This document shows, one piece after another, positions 24,434 to 35,496 of a stretch of 64,000 bases of DNA. The translations under genes and the position numbers were made by a program. The stretch comes from Sambucus nigra (lineage: Eukaryota > Streptophyta > Magnoliopsida > Dipsacales > Adoxaceae), in assembly GCA_949130495.1 (NCBI GenBank), contig OX422208.1:640440523-640504522 (forward strand). Direction: 5' to 3'. Within the stretch, counting starts at the first letter, position 1; the number at the start of each line of letters is the position of its first letter. The notes beneath the pieces were generated by a model that saw only the letters and a program-made list of their open reading frames with translations, ran no database searches and was not told the DNA's origin.

Positions 24434-27020
24434 TGTAAAGGTTAATCGGGAACGATACCCCGAAGATAGGGCTTGTCGATAAATTAATACCATTTTCAGC
24501 ACAACGTAATATAAATAATGTTAATTTAATGGTTGATGCTTTAAAACTTTATGAATATTTTCATGATAATAAATAAACTCAACCAACACCAACTTAATAA
24601 TAAATTTAACAACAAGTAAATTCCACAACTCAGCATCATGTAAATAAATAAATAATCCTTGGGCTTATGCCCTTACAAATGTTTCTAGAGAAGATATCTG
24701 AACTCTAACAGAAAAGCACCAAGGCTAGAGTCAAAAATCAAAAAATCTGCTAAGCATCGAAAGATCGCAAGGTTGGTACAACAACAGTCCTGTTATCCCT
24801 GTCTGGAAATAACCTGAAGGGAAAATATTTATAATTTGGGTCAGAGCCCGAGGTACACAAAAATTAACTTGAAAAATTTATGATTGTAATACAGTCAATA
24901 CACAATAAATACCTCCCTTCGTCACTCGTATGCATATAACACCTCACCCCTCATCTAAGTGTGATATTATTTGCACCCCCAATATATTCAAATAATGAAT
25001 TCTAACATCATATCAAATTATAAAATTATTATATCAATAATTAATTAATTAAATGTAATCCCTACATTAAAATTGTTAACTTACATATATTTCAATCTCA
25101 TTAGTTTTAAGTATAAGGCACAAAAATCTATTATGCATTATAGGGTCAATAATAATATTTATTTTCCACATAATTTATTTCAATAGTATCCGAGTAATTA
25201 ATAGTATATGTCCTTCCATATATTTGACACACAAGGGCATCTACCGTTGGTGTCTAATTCGTGCTCTATCGGCAAGTCCGAAGGAATTCCTTATCCTAAG
25301 CGGACAACACAAATACACACAAATTGGCGGTGGTCCCTACGCAGGACACTTGTACACGGCCCATACCCCACGGTGACACAGGAACAGTCAATGTCAACCC
25401 AACCTCTCGTGAATGTAGCCTCCACGTAGTAACTATATGGCCTACACATCGTACGCGTGAACCCCAAGTCGATAGGATGGTCAACTGGTATGTCCACACA
25501 CAAATATATAATAGTACATATTATTATCCCATATAATTTGTAAAGGCAATTACTCTATAATTACCATGAAAAATACAACCATAATCCACCATAATTTTAT
25601 TTAATTAATAATTTATAATCTAATAAATTATTAGTTCTTTTCCATAAAAAATTCTTAATTGGCTAATTAGGACTAATTAATCGCAATTAAATATTTACCT
25701 AATATTATTTGATCCTTTCATTAAAATTTTCATTTCTTAAATTCGGCTACTATTCCAACAGCACTAAGAAACAAAAATGGGAGAAACCAACTCAGATAGT
25801 TGCGCAAGAAAGACAGAGAAAAAGATCCAAAATACACCCGACGTCGCTCAAACGAACCTAGGGGTCGTTCGCTCGACATGGCATGTCGCTCGAATGACTG
25901 CCCTGTTCGTTTGAACGACCTCCTCTTCTTCCCCCAATTCGTTTTTCCATAACAATTCTTCACAGATTCTAAGTTTTAAACCTCAACGTAGTATCCTCCA
26001 GTTACCAATTACCACCATTGCAACCTAGAACGAATGTACACATATAACTCAGATTTTTGTGTATTCAAATCCCAAAATTTCTTTACCAGTTAGACTTTCT
26101 CGATTCAGATATATTTCCAAACCTTTAACCCTTATTTCATTTACAGTACAGATTTAATTTTCATAGATTCTACATTAATTTCCGTCGATTAATGAACAAT
26201 GATAATATATATATTAATTATGCAATTACCCCAAATAACTGACAAAAACATACAAAAATCTAACCTCCATATTCAGATTTTTGATACTTAATTTCTGGGA
26301 CTATTCTTATATATAATTCATTCCTCTACATGTGTGGTTCATCATCAAATCAACATACTTATACGTAAATTTCATAAATTTAAGACAGATAATTATATGC
26401 ATTAAGAAAAAAATTGAAATCATAGATTAAGCAAGAAAATTCTTGCCTTTAATTATGTAGAGGAGAAGCCCTTTGAAAACTCCCTTGATTTCCCTTATTC
26501 TTACCCTTTTTTTCCTTTCTTTGGTGTTTCTCCCTATTCCTCCCGTAACTGTAACTTGTAGGTTTGTGGAATGATAGTGGGGGAATGGTTTATCCCCACT
26601 TAAACTCTAATCAAGTACCTAATCCCGAGTTGGACCCTGAGCCCAACTTTTGGGGCCCGAACCCATAATCTATTTGGCCCAAAACTTCCCCAACCTATAT
26701 ATTATTGACCCTAGACTATTTTTAAAGGCCTAAATCATATAAACTAACCCATATGTGTCCCGAAATGTGTTTTGAATTATTTATGCCAATAATAATTAAT
26801 TTTAATTTGTGTTGCACATAAATTATGTATTTTCTTTCATTATATGCAAATGTCATGTTCATGCACATAAAAAATGAATCACACACAAGTATAATAAACA
26901 ACAAATTTCCACTTGACATTTTCGAATAAAAATATTTATTTTGGTCTAATTTCCAAAATTAATTATTTATTCCAAAACTAATATTTCATTATTTATTATA
27001 AGAAAATATGGGGTGTTACA
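24434..27020 (-). repeat. 3' LTR of the minus-strand Tekay element
   Basis: Plus view TGTAAAGG...GGGGTGTTACA; on the minus strand it starts TGTAACACCCCATATTTTC. Contains the palindrome-type words at 25850-25922 and a perfect hairpin GCAAGAAAATTCTTGC at 26431-26446. The small open frames inside are not genes. Confidence 0.85.
25850..25922. repeat. GTCGCTCGAACGAC-type words in the 3' LTR
   Basis: Four related partly palindromic words: GTCGCTCAAACGAAC, GTCGTTCGCTCGACATG, GTCGCTCGAATGAC and TTCGTTTGAACGACC. The matching cluster of the 5' LTR is at 31100-31182. They lie about 1.1 kb from the LTR start on the element strand. Confidence 0.7.
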
Positions 27021-27040
27021 TTCTCCTCTCCTTATAATAG
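27021..27040 (-). other. polypurine tract of the minus-strand Tekay element
   Basis: Minus strand reads CTATTATAAGGAGAGGAGAA, directly before the 3' LTR, and is preceded by CCGAGGACGAAATT, the usual Tekay pre-PPT phrase. Confidence 0.8.
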
Positions 27041-28159
27041 AATTTCGTCCTCGGAATTTGCTAAAGCCCAACCTTATGTGTTAAACCGCGTTATTAACCC
27101 AAATTTTACACCCAATCAGTCCATACTCATATCCCATGAGATAAAAGAAAAGGCTCACCCATGCCTATCATAACATCACTAGGGTGTTCATAAATTCTGC
27201 ATTATATATACACACACATAACATTAACAAAGATGGATTGTACATATACATCTAATTTGTACCATTCATACCAAGCATATCCATACACCAAATATACCAC
27301 CATATATGTACATGAGAAAGAAAAATAATGATCTCGGTATCCGATTTCCCTCAACTCCTGACTTTTGCCAATTTCGTGCGTGGAACGTTTTGCAAGCAAA
27401 ATTCAAACAAGGAACCCTCCTGATACACTACTGTACAACTTAGTCAGTTATTGAGATCCATCAACCCAAGATTAAAAGAAAAAGAAATAAACATGAATGT
27501 GTGTAGTAATAACATAAATTTTAACTTTTGCCCATAAACAATTACAATCTCATATTGCCAAGGGGACACACTAAATCCTAATTAATATACCCATTTAATT
27601 AGACTCAAATCAATAATCCAAAATGTCCTAGAGTCTAACATCTCTCAGCTCCCATCCTTTGCTACTTCCATGCATGGGATGTCTCGCAAGCGAAATTCAA
27701 ATAAGGAACCCTCCCTATACACTGTATAGCATTGTCGGTCACTGAGATCCGTCAGTCCAGGACCCATGTCTATAATGTTCTCAATTAATTTTATAAGGCT
27801 CTCCAGGCCCTATAGTTTCCCATTTAACCACGTTTAAAACTCAATGTGTCACAATTTCTTTTAGTATTTTCTGTCGTGAAAAATAAACATTAATGCTAAC
27901 TAGTCACACCACATTCGACTATTAAATTTAAGTATTTTTGTAAGAATCAACGCAAACCCTATGATTTAAGTTATCCTGAGGTAAATTCCATACCCTTGAA
28001 CATTAGGAATTTTAAGTGCTTGTCCCTCAACTCGCGGGTGAAACAAAGTCAAACGGAGTCTACCCTCCCCAATGTGCAAATGAGATATCATTTTCTAAAG
28101 GGTACTATGCACTAGTACTAAACTAAGCATATCCTACAAAATAAAAGAATTACGGATCA
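27041..28159 (-). other. non-coding interior with two conserved hairpin blocks
   Basis: Stands where pol should be. Copies of the hairpin block lie at 27372-27460 (core TTTTGCTTGCAAAA on the minus strand) and 27667-27750 (core TTTCGCTTGCGAGA). The first is about 351 nt from the 3' LTR. I see no coding frame. Confidence 0.65.
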
Positions 28160-29451
28160 TACCATCATTGTCTATGCTGGTACCGATCCCTCTCTCAATG
28201 CGAGGTGATACACATTCTCGTACTACAGCTACGATTGTTGTTCATGAGGTGGAGCGAGTAGCGCTGACACAACTGGCACTACTGTCACTGGTTGTACCTA
28301 TAGTGGTTGGCACTCCCCTTGGGGTGCCTGGTGTCCCAGCAGTCCCCCTAACTCCCGTGTGTCTCAATTACCCTGAGGGAAACTCCTGGTGAAGTGGACC
28401 TTATCACCACAAACATACCAATTTCCTTAGAACTAGTGCCTGTCTGGCTGTAGCCCCCGTTGGCCGTGTTTTTGATGTCCTTAGCCCTGGTGGCCTCACG
28501 GATGTTGGACCTACTGGCCCTGGCCCTATTTATTCCTATTATCGGAACCCGTAGATCTCATGTGCTGCTCTGAAGGTTGAGGACCCCAAGATTATTGGGC
28601 CTCCTGCTTATTAGTCCCATTCACCCTACTCTACTGGTTGGGCGTCTCAGAGCGATGTCTCTTCTCCCCCTTCTCTTTCTAAAATATCCTATAATCATGT
28701 CAATACATTAAAGTAGCATTCACTACCTGGTTATATGTAATGAAAGTCGAATTCCCCAACAGTGACTATCTGATATGCCAGGATGATACCTTAGTGAAAT
28801 GATCCATCTTCATCTGCTCGGTACGAATATCTTCTTTTGAAAAGTATGAGAGGGTCGTGAATTCTTCCTCGTACTCAACGACAGTACTTCCCTCTTATTT
28901 AAGCTCTATAAATCTAGTCCTCATCTCGGACTGCATAGATAGGGGAAAGTGTTTCCCTTAAATCTCTCCCAGAATTGGTCGATCGTTAGGTTGTCCCTCT
29001 CCTCAGCAGTCATAATCACCTCCCACCGTAGAAGAGCGGCCCCCACCAATCTGAATGGAGCTAGCATCTGCTTCTGAATCGGCGTGCACTCAACCATCCG
29101 TAAGTATCTCTCAATATCTTTCTTCCATCAATTCTCTACTATAACACCATAACCGCCCACGAACTCTAGAGGCTGGACCTTAACAAAGGCCTCTCTCCCT
29201 CTGTCCCACATATAACCTAGGGCCTATGCTGGTATAGCCACATGCTGGGGTGGTGGCTACTGAGGTGCCTGTGGTGGTGGAAAGTGCTGAAGCATGGTTG
29301 CTATAGTCGTAGATACCGCCTATGAAACAATAGTGGCTATATCAGCGTGGGTGATCAATAATGGGGCCTGTGGTGGCTTCGGATGAGCCTCCTCCTCCTT
29401 AACTGATGGAACTACTCTCCTCAGTCTTCCCCAATGTTCGTTTTTCATCTG
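28160..29451 (-). pseudogene. decayed Tekay gag
   Basis: On the minus strand the ATG at 29451 opens MKNEHWGRLRRVVPSVKEEE. Farther on it reads ITHADIATIVSQAVSTTIAT, then GREAFVKVQPLEFVGGYG, WKKDIERYLRMVECTPIQKQ, and a gag core LRWEVIMTAEERDNLTIDQF. EYEEEFTTLSYFSKE and a zinc-knuckle-poor tail follow to about 28160. These are landmarks of Tekay/Del gag. Several in-frame stops interrupt it. TTTGCTTTCAG immediately upstream of the ATG looks like a splice acceptor, which may be chance. Confidence 0.75.
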
Positions 29452-29584
29452 AAAGCAAATGAAGTTGTATTAGTAATTGATCGTAAAGAATGCAATGATT
29501 CCGAAATGTATGGCTCTATATATCAAAGAACGCAACTTAGAACGTAACGAGCTCAAACACAGATCCTAAGGACACTAGAGTCGT

Positions 29585-29596
29585 GCTCTGATACCA
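29585..29596 (-). promoter_or_regulatory. primer-binding site, tRNA-iMet
   Basis: Plus-strand GCTCTGATACCA, i.e. TGGTATCAGAGC on the minus strand, two bases from the 5' LTR end. Confidence 0.9.
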
Positions 29597-29598
29597 AC

Positions 29599-32296
29599 TG
29601 TAACAACCCCCATTTTCTAACGTAAAGGCTAACCAGGCACGAGACGCCGAATATGGGGCTTGTTAATCAACTAATACCATTTTCAGCACAACATAATATA
29701 AATACTGCTAATTTAAAGGTCGATGCATTAAAAGTTTATGAATATTTTCATGACAATAAATAAACTAAACCAACACCAACTTAATAATAAATTTAACAAT
29801 AAGTAAATACCACAACTCAGTATGATGAAAATAAATAAAAATATAAATAAATAATCCTTGGGCTTATGCCCTTACAAATGTTTCTAAAAAGATATCTGAA
29901 CTCTGACAGAAAAGCACCTAAACTAGAGTAAAAAATCTGGAAATATTCTAAGCACCGAAAGATTGCAAGGTTGGTACAACAACAGTCCTGCAATCCTTGT
30001 CAAGAAATAACCTAGGGGGAAAAATTTATAATTTGGGTCAGAGCCCGAGGTGTGCAAGAATTAACTTGAATAATTTATGATTGCAATAATATAGTCGATG
30101 CACGATAAATACCCCATTCATCACTCACATGCGTATAATACCTTACCCCTCATCTAAATGTGATATTATTCTCACCCCCAATACGTCCAAAGAATGAATT
30201 GTGACATCATTTCAAATTATAAAATGATTATATCAATAATTAATTAATTAATTAATTAAATGTAATCCCTAAATTTTAATTGTCAACTTACATTTATTCC
30301 AATCTCATCAGTGTCAAGTATAAGGAACAAATATCAATTCTGCATTATAGGCTCAATAATAATATTTATTGTCCACATCCTTAGACAATTTAATTTACTT
30401 CAATAGTATTCAGGTAATTAATAGTATATGTCCTTCCATATATTTGACACACGAGGGCATCTACCATTGGTGTCTAATTTGTGTTCTATCGAAAAGTCTA
30501 GAGGAATCCCTTATCCTAAGTGGACAACACAAACACACACAAATTGGGGGCGGTCCCTGCACAGGACACCTGTACACGGCCCATGCCCAGCGGTGATACA
30601 GGAACGGTCAGTGCTATCCCTACCTCTCGTGGGTGGAGACTCCACGTAGTACCTATATGACCTACACATCGTCAATCCCACCTGTGCCGACGTGTGGTAC
30701 GTTGCCTAAACGCGCAAACCCCCGAGCCGATAGAACAGTCCACTGGTATGTCCACACACAAATATATAATAATACATATTATTATTGCATATAATATGTA
30801 AAGGTAATTTCTCTATAATTACCATGGAAAATACAATCATAATCCACCATAATTTTATTTAGTTAATAATTTATAATCTAATATATTATTAGTTCCATTC
30901 CATAAATATTTCTTAACCGGCTAATTAGGATTAATTAATCCCAATTAAATATGTCCCTGGCATTATTTGATCCTTTCATTAAAATTTTCATTTCTTAAAT
31001 TCGGCAACTGTTCCAACAGCACTAAGCCACAAAAATGGGAGAAACCAACTCGGGTAGCTACGTAAAAAAGAGAGAGAAAAAGAGTCAAAATACACCTAAC
31101 GTCGCTCAAACAAACCTAGGGGTCATTCGCGCGACATGGCATGTTGCTCGAACGACTACCCTGGTCGTTTGAACGACCTCCTCTTCTTCCCCCAATTCGT
31201 TTTCCCATAACAGTTCTTACCAAATTCTAAGTTTTAAACCTCAACGCAGTATCCTCCAGTTACCAATGACCACCATTGCAACCCAGAACGAGTGTACACA
31301 TATAACTCATATTTTTGTATATTCAAATCCCAAAATTTCTTTAACAGTTAGACTTTTTCGATTCAGATATATTTCCCAACCTTTAACCCTTATTTCATTT
31401 ACAATTGGGGATTTAATTTCCATAGAATCTACATTAATTTCAGTCAATTAATGAACAATAATAATCTCTACATTGATTATGTAACTACCCCCAAATAACT
31501 GACAATAACTTATGAAAATCTAACCTCAATATTCAGATTTTCGATACCTAATTTTTGGGACTATTCTTACATATAATTTGTTCCTCTACATGTGTGGTTC
31601 ATCATCAAATCAACATACTTATACCTAAATCCCATAAATTTAAGAGAGATAATTATATGTATGAAGAAATAAATTGTAACCATAGATTAAGTAAGAAAAT
31701 TCTTGCCTTCAATTATGTAGAGGAGGAGCCCTTTGAAAACTCCCTTGGTTTTCCTTGTTCTTGCCCTTTTTTCCTTTCTTTGGTGTTTCTCCCTATTCTT
31801 CCCATAACTGTAACTTTTAGGTTTGTGGAATGATAGTGGGGTAGTGGTTTACCCCCACTAAAACTCTAATCAGGTGCTTAATTCGGAGTTGGACCCTAAG
31901 CCCAACTTTTGCACCCCCAAATGGACCCGAACCCATAATCTAATTGGTCGGGGACCAAAACTTCCCCAACCTATATATTATTGACCCTAAACTATTTTTA
32001 AAGGCCTGAGTCATCTAAAGTAGCCCATATGTGTCCCGAAATGTGTTCCAGATTATTTATGCCAATAATAATTACTTTTAATTTGTGTTGCGCATAAATT
32101 ATGTATTTTCTTTTATTATATGCAAATGTCATATTCATGCACATAAAAAATGAATCACACACAAGTATACTAAATAACAAGTTTTCACTTGACATTTCGA
32201 ATAAAAATATTTATTTAGGTCCAATTTCCAAAATTAATTATTTATTCCAAGAATAATATTTCATTATCTATTTATAAGAAAATACGGAGTATTACA
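29599..32296 (-). repeat. 5' LTR of the minus-strand Tekay element
   Basis: Plus view TGTAACAACCCCC...GGAGTATTACA, 2,698 bp, aligning with 24434-27020. Contains the palindrome-type words at 31100-31182 and the hairpin GTAAGAAAATTCTTGC at 31691-31706. Confidence 0.85.
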
Positions 32297-32301
32297 CATA
32301 C

Positions 32302-32798
32302 GACCCAAAGTCGACAAAAGATTTATGTTGATAATAAAAGAAAGCCTTTGAAATTTAAGATAAAAAAATCATGTATTCCTGAAGGTATCCCCACGTAAAG
32401 GAGTTATTTAATTTGGAAAGAAAGGAAAATTAACACCTCACTATATTGGACCTTTTAAAATCACTTAACGTATAGGTCGGGTAGCCTATCTTTTAAAATT
32501 ACCTTCAAGATTTTCTAGCATACATGATGTTTTATATATCTCTCAGTTATGAAAATATATACTGAACCCGACTATATCATTACTTGGGAAGGTGTCTATG
32601 TACAACCAAATCATGATTTCGAAGAAAACCCCATTAAATCTAGGATTTCCAGAATAAGGCTCTTTGACGAAAAATCATTCCTCTAGTGAAGATTATTTAA
32701 AAATACCATAGCACTGGAGAAACAACATGAGTAACTTAAGAGTCTATGAAATTACGCAATCTGACACTATTTGAAGGTAATTTCGAGGATAAAAGTTT
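32302..32798 (+). pseudogene. Tekay-like integrase C-terminus, continuation
   Basis: Continues the pol broken at 24433. KPLKFKIKKSCIPEGI is the post-integrase segment, LYWTF and the following phrases resemble the GPF motif region, and IYLSVMKIYTEPDYIITWEG matches the conserved FHVSMLRKY-type end. Stops and frameshifts present. TTTCGAGGATAAAAG near 32780 is the pre-PPT phrase. Confidence 0.75.
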
Positions 32799-32863
32799 TT
32801 TAGGAGAGTAGAATGTAACAACATGTATTCATTATACATATATATATGTATATATATATATAT

Positions 32864-32897
<34 letters not shown>

Positions 32898-32934
32898 GAA
32901 TGTACCTTCTTCTTTGAGCAAGCTGAATAAAAGC
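32799..32934 (+). repeat. polypurine tract and truncated 3' LTR
   Basis: TTTAGGAGAGTAGAA precedes TGTAACAACATG at 32814, an LTR start of the usual gypsy type. Only about 120 bp of LTR, mostly AT microsatellite (32835-32897), are seen before sequence of another kind begins near 32935. Confidence 0.6.
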
Positions 32935-33110
32935 CACTATACCAAAATGCTCATTTAGTAATAGACCATTTTTGGTATTACTAACAATATTTTACCATTA
33001 CTGAGAAATGTCGTGTGATAATGATTTAATTAGATTCGCCAATATCTAATTTTAACCTTATTTAATCGGTGTCAAATTTTAATCCAAATTAATTCAGTTC
33101 CTAAACATGC

Positions 33111-33114
<4 letters not shown>
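32935..33114 (+). mobile_element. possible CACTA 5' terminus
   Basis: CACTATACCAAAATGCTC at 32935 is followed by short motifs built on TTAGTAAT, GGTATTACTAAC and CCATTACTGAG. CACTA transposons start with CACTA and carry such sub-terminal motifs in both orientations; similar motifs (CCGTTAGTAATCTGAG, GTGTTACTAATATTAG) continue at 33975-34020. A CACTA transposase-associated exon lies at 56775. No 3' terminus or 3-bp duplication can be matched, so this is tentative. Confidence 0.4.

Positions 33115-33168
<54 letters not shown>
33115..33168. repeat. (TG)n microsatellite
   Basis: About 27 uninterrupted TG units, lying at the left edge of the copia-type LTR. Confidence 0.95.
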
Positions 33169-33957
33169 CAAACCATCACAAATAAACTTGCTAACTCACA
33201 TATTTCAGGAAAAATCCCTTTCGGGAAAAACCTTTATTTCACTATAAAATAGTAAATCGCAACTTACAAAGATTACAATGAAATTTGGAGTCCAAATCAG
33301 TCAAAAAACACCCTCGAGCACTCCCAATCAACACTCAATCATCAGCCGTAGATTTACCCTCTCTATAAGAGAAATAACTTCACCAAAGTTATATCTTAGG
33401 TTTCAAAACAATTCACATAAATATTTGGACGTTTTGTGAAATGAAAAACAAAGGATAAAACCCTTAAAATTGAGATGACAAATGTTTCTGCCAAAGCAGT
33501 TTCGTAGGATTAAAATTCGTAGGTCTTCTGAAGAAAAACGAAACTGGGCAAACCAATCGAATTAGAAAAATTGAGTCGGCATCTCGCTCAAACGAAACAC
33601 AGACGTCGCTCGAATGAGATCACGTGACAACCACCGTCGCTCGAATGACCTGAGCGAAAAAATAATTTTTTTATTCTGTCAAAAGCTCTGCCTCAACACT
33701 TAGGAAAAAAATTGACGAAAAACTCCGCCCCAACACTTAGAAAATATTTTAGAAAACTTATCCCAACACTCTAAGTGAATCGTTAAGGGATTAAAAACAC
33801 AACTTTACCAAAATTAATCCTATCGAAGCTTGTTATTGAAGAATTTTGATATTCGAATACGTTTTGATGCATGATTGAACTTGAATAAGTCTTCGACGGT
33901 TGTAGCGGTATATGACATATTCAAATGTAAACATGACTTATAAAATATGTCCTTACA
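33169..33957 (-). repeat. copia-type LTR, minus orientation
   Basis: Plus view TTTCAAACCATCACAAA, then the GGGAAAAACC phrase and a segment like 13670-13760, ending TGTCCTTACA at 33957. This matches the right end of the copia LTR at 16129. Palindrome words at 33579-33656: CTCGCTCAAACGAAA, GTCGCTCGAATGAG, GTCGCTCGAATGACC. Probably a solo LTR; I could not establish a duplication. Confidence 0.65.
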
Positions 33958-34299
33958 ATTATTATTTCTTACATTACATTACCGTTAGTAATCTGAGATA
34001 AGTGTTACTAATATTAGTTCAATATTTTAAAAGTAACTATTTTTCTTAAAAAGTTGGTTAACCCCCCCCCCCCCCCCTCCTCTCTAAACACGGCTCTCTC
34101 CAAAACTTCTTACCTGCTTTAACATATCCCAAACCCGAAGCTCTCCAAATCACGAAGCCCTCCAGATCTTCACACCTGAAAATCGCGAAGTTTTCGTACC
34201 ACCTCGGAAGCCACCTAAATCGCAACCTAAGGTTATGTGTCATCTTCGAAGCTCTCCAAATCGCGACCTTTTCAACATAGGGTTTGGAAGAACTAGGTG

Positions 34300-34387
<88 letters not shown>

Positions 34388-34402
34388 TAGATATAGATAT
34401 AG

Positions 34403-34445
<43 letters not shown>

Positions 34446-34849
34446 GTGGTATTGTTATGGGTGGTTATAATGTTATGGTTGTGTGGGTGATTAAAGATAC
34501 TCTTCAAACTTCCATATAAAGAGGTATTTTCTTACAACTAGAGTTATGTGCTAGTGATGACCAAGTCAGAATCTTGTTGTTCTATTCTTCAAGCGCATGT
34601 TTAATATATACTTTAGGACCAGATGTGTGTGTTTAAATATACTCTTTGAACTTCCAATTATGGGTGGCCACGATATCACCCGAGTTTTCTATAAATAGAG
34701 ATTCACATTACACAAATTCCATCACACATTTCTTAGTTCGTGGTGAGGCTATAGGGTAAATCTTTTTATTTAACTTGATTCATTATTTGTAGAGAGATGA
34801 TATATTTGTGTATGTCTTCAGGTTGATTCGATATATATATATATATATA
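33958..34849 (+). other. non-coding CACTA-like interval with microsatellites
   Basis: Resumes sub-terminal TTAGTAAT-type motifs, then a run of 16 C at 34062-34077. A segment (34082-34280) follows in which variants of CTCTCCAAATCGCGAAG recur four or five times. Then comes a compound microsatellite (TC)n(AT)n(AG)n(GT)n at 34303-34444 and an AT tract ending at 34849, where the Tat element is inserted. The long open frame over these repeats is not a gene. Confidence 0.5.
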
Positions 34850-35432
34850 TGTTGATACCAAAATTAATCTGCTGAGATGGACCAATCATATGAAGACACG
34901 TGGTTATCTACATGGAAATAGCAAACACTTTCGAGGAACCCACTCGCTCCGAGGAACAAGACTACAATGAGGAAGACTAGTTCCCCGAGGAACTCACAAG
35001 CTCCGAGGAACAATGCCTCTCCGAGGAACTCTTAAATACCGAGAAGCTTAGGCGGTCCGAGCAACTCATGGCGGTCCGAGCTGCACCTCGAAGCAGGATA
35101 CCAACAGTTTAAATGCTCATTAAATGCTTATCATTTGGACGCGCACGCAAAGAGGGCATTAAATGTATTACCCTTTCATATGTATATCATTTAATGTAGT
35201 ACCCTTTCACATTACAGCCTCAGGGCTATAAATACATTGTACAATCCTCATTGTAAAGGGAACCCAGACCGGAATTTCTTGAGATAACTGGTAATCGAGA
35301 ATTCCCATACAAACAGCAATATCAAAACAGTGGATGTAGGCCATTCTTATAAGGCTGAACCACTTTAAAATTCTGTCTCATTTATTTATCTGTGATTGAA
35401 TAATTAGAGTGATCTAATTTTTTACATCAACA
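34850..35432 (+). repeat. 5' LTR of the Tat element
   Basis: 583 bp. Carries repeated CCGAGGAAC words at 34930-35040, a TATAAATA box at 35227-35234, and the conserved Tat 3' part GTGGATGTAGGCC...GGCTGAACCACTT at about 35332-35372. The primer site follows. Confidence 0.95.
35227..35234 (+). promoter_or_regulatory. TATA box in the Tat LTR
   Basis: TATAAATA, about 200 bp before the LTR end; the same motif is at 55227-55234 in the 3' LTR. Confidence 0.75.
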
Positions 35433-35433
35433 G

Positions 35434-35452
35434 ATTGGCGTCGTCTGTGGGA
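35434..35452 (+). promoter_or_regulatory. Tat primer-binding site
   Basis: ATTGGCGTCGTCTGTGGG, immediately after the LTR. It is one base from the ATTGGCGCCGTCTGTGGG form common in plant Tat elements. I do not assign the tRNA. Confidence 0.75.
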
Positions 35453-35496
35453 AACGACTGATAATATCGTTTTTCATCAAAAATAATCCATTACCA

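Larger units (their letters stand above)
24434..32296 (-). mobile_element. Tekay/Del-type gypsy element with gag only
   Basis: Inserted in the integrase region of the plus-strand pol with duplication CATAC (24429-24433, 32297-32301). LTRs lie at 24434-27020 and 29599-32296, with an interior of about 2.6 kb. On the minus strand the order is 5' LTR, tRNA-iMet primer site, leader, decayed gag, non-coding segment, polypurine tract, 3' LTR. pol is missing. The two LTRs differ visibly, including about 20 bp lost near the start of the left copy, so the insertion is old. Confidence 0.85.

Noticed and set aside
25208..25536. Open frames on both strands in the left Tekay LTR
   Set aside because: The counterpart in the other LTR (30369-30649) does not keep the frames; local GC-rich stretch without coding signs.
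34058..34507. 149-codon open frame
   Set aside because: Translates a compound microsatellite (poly-C, TC, AT, AG, GT runs).
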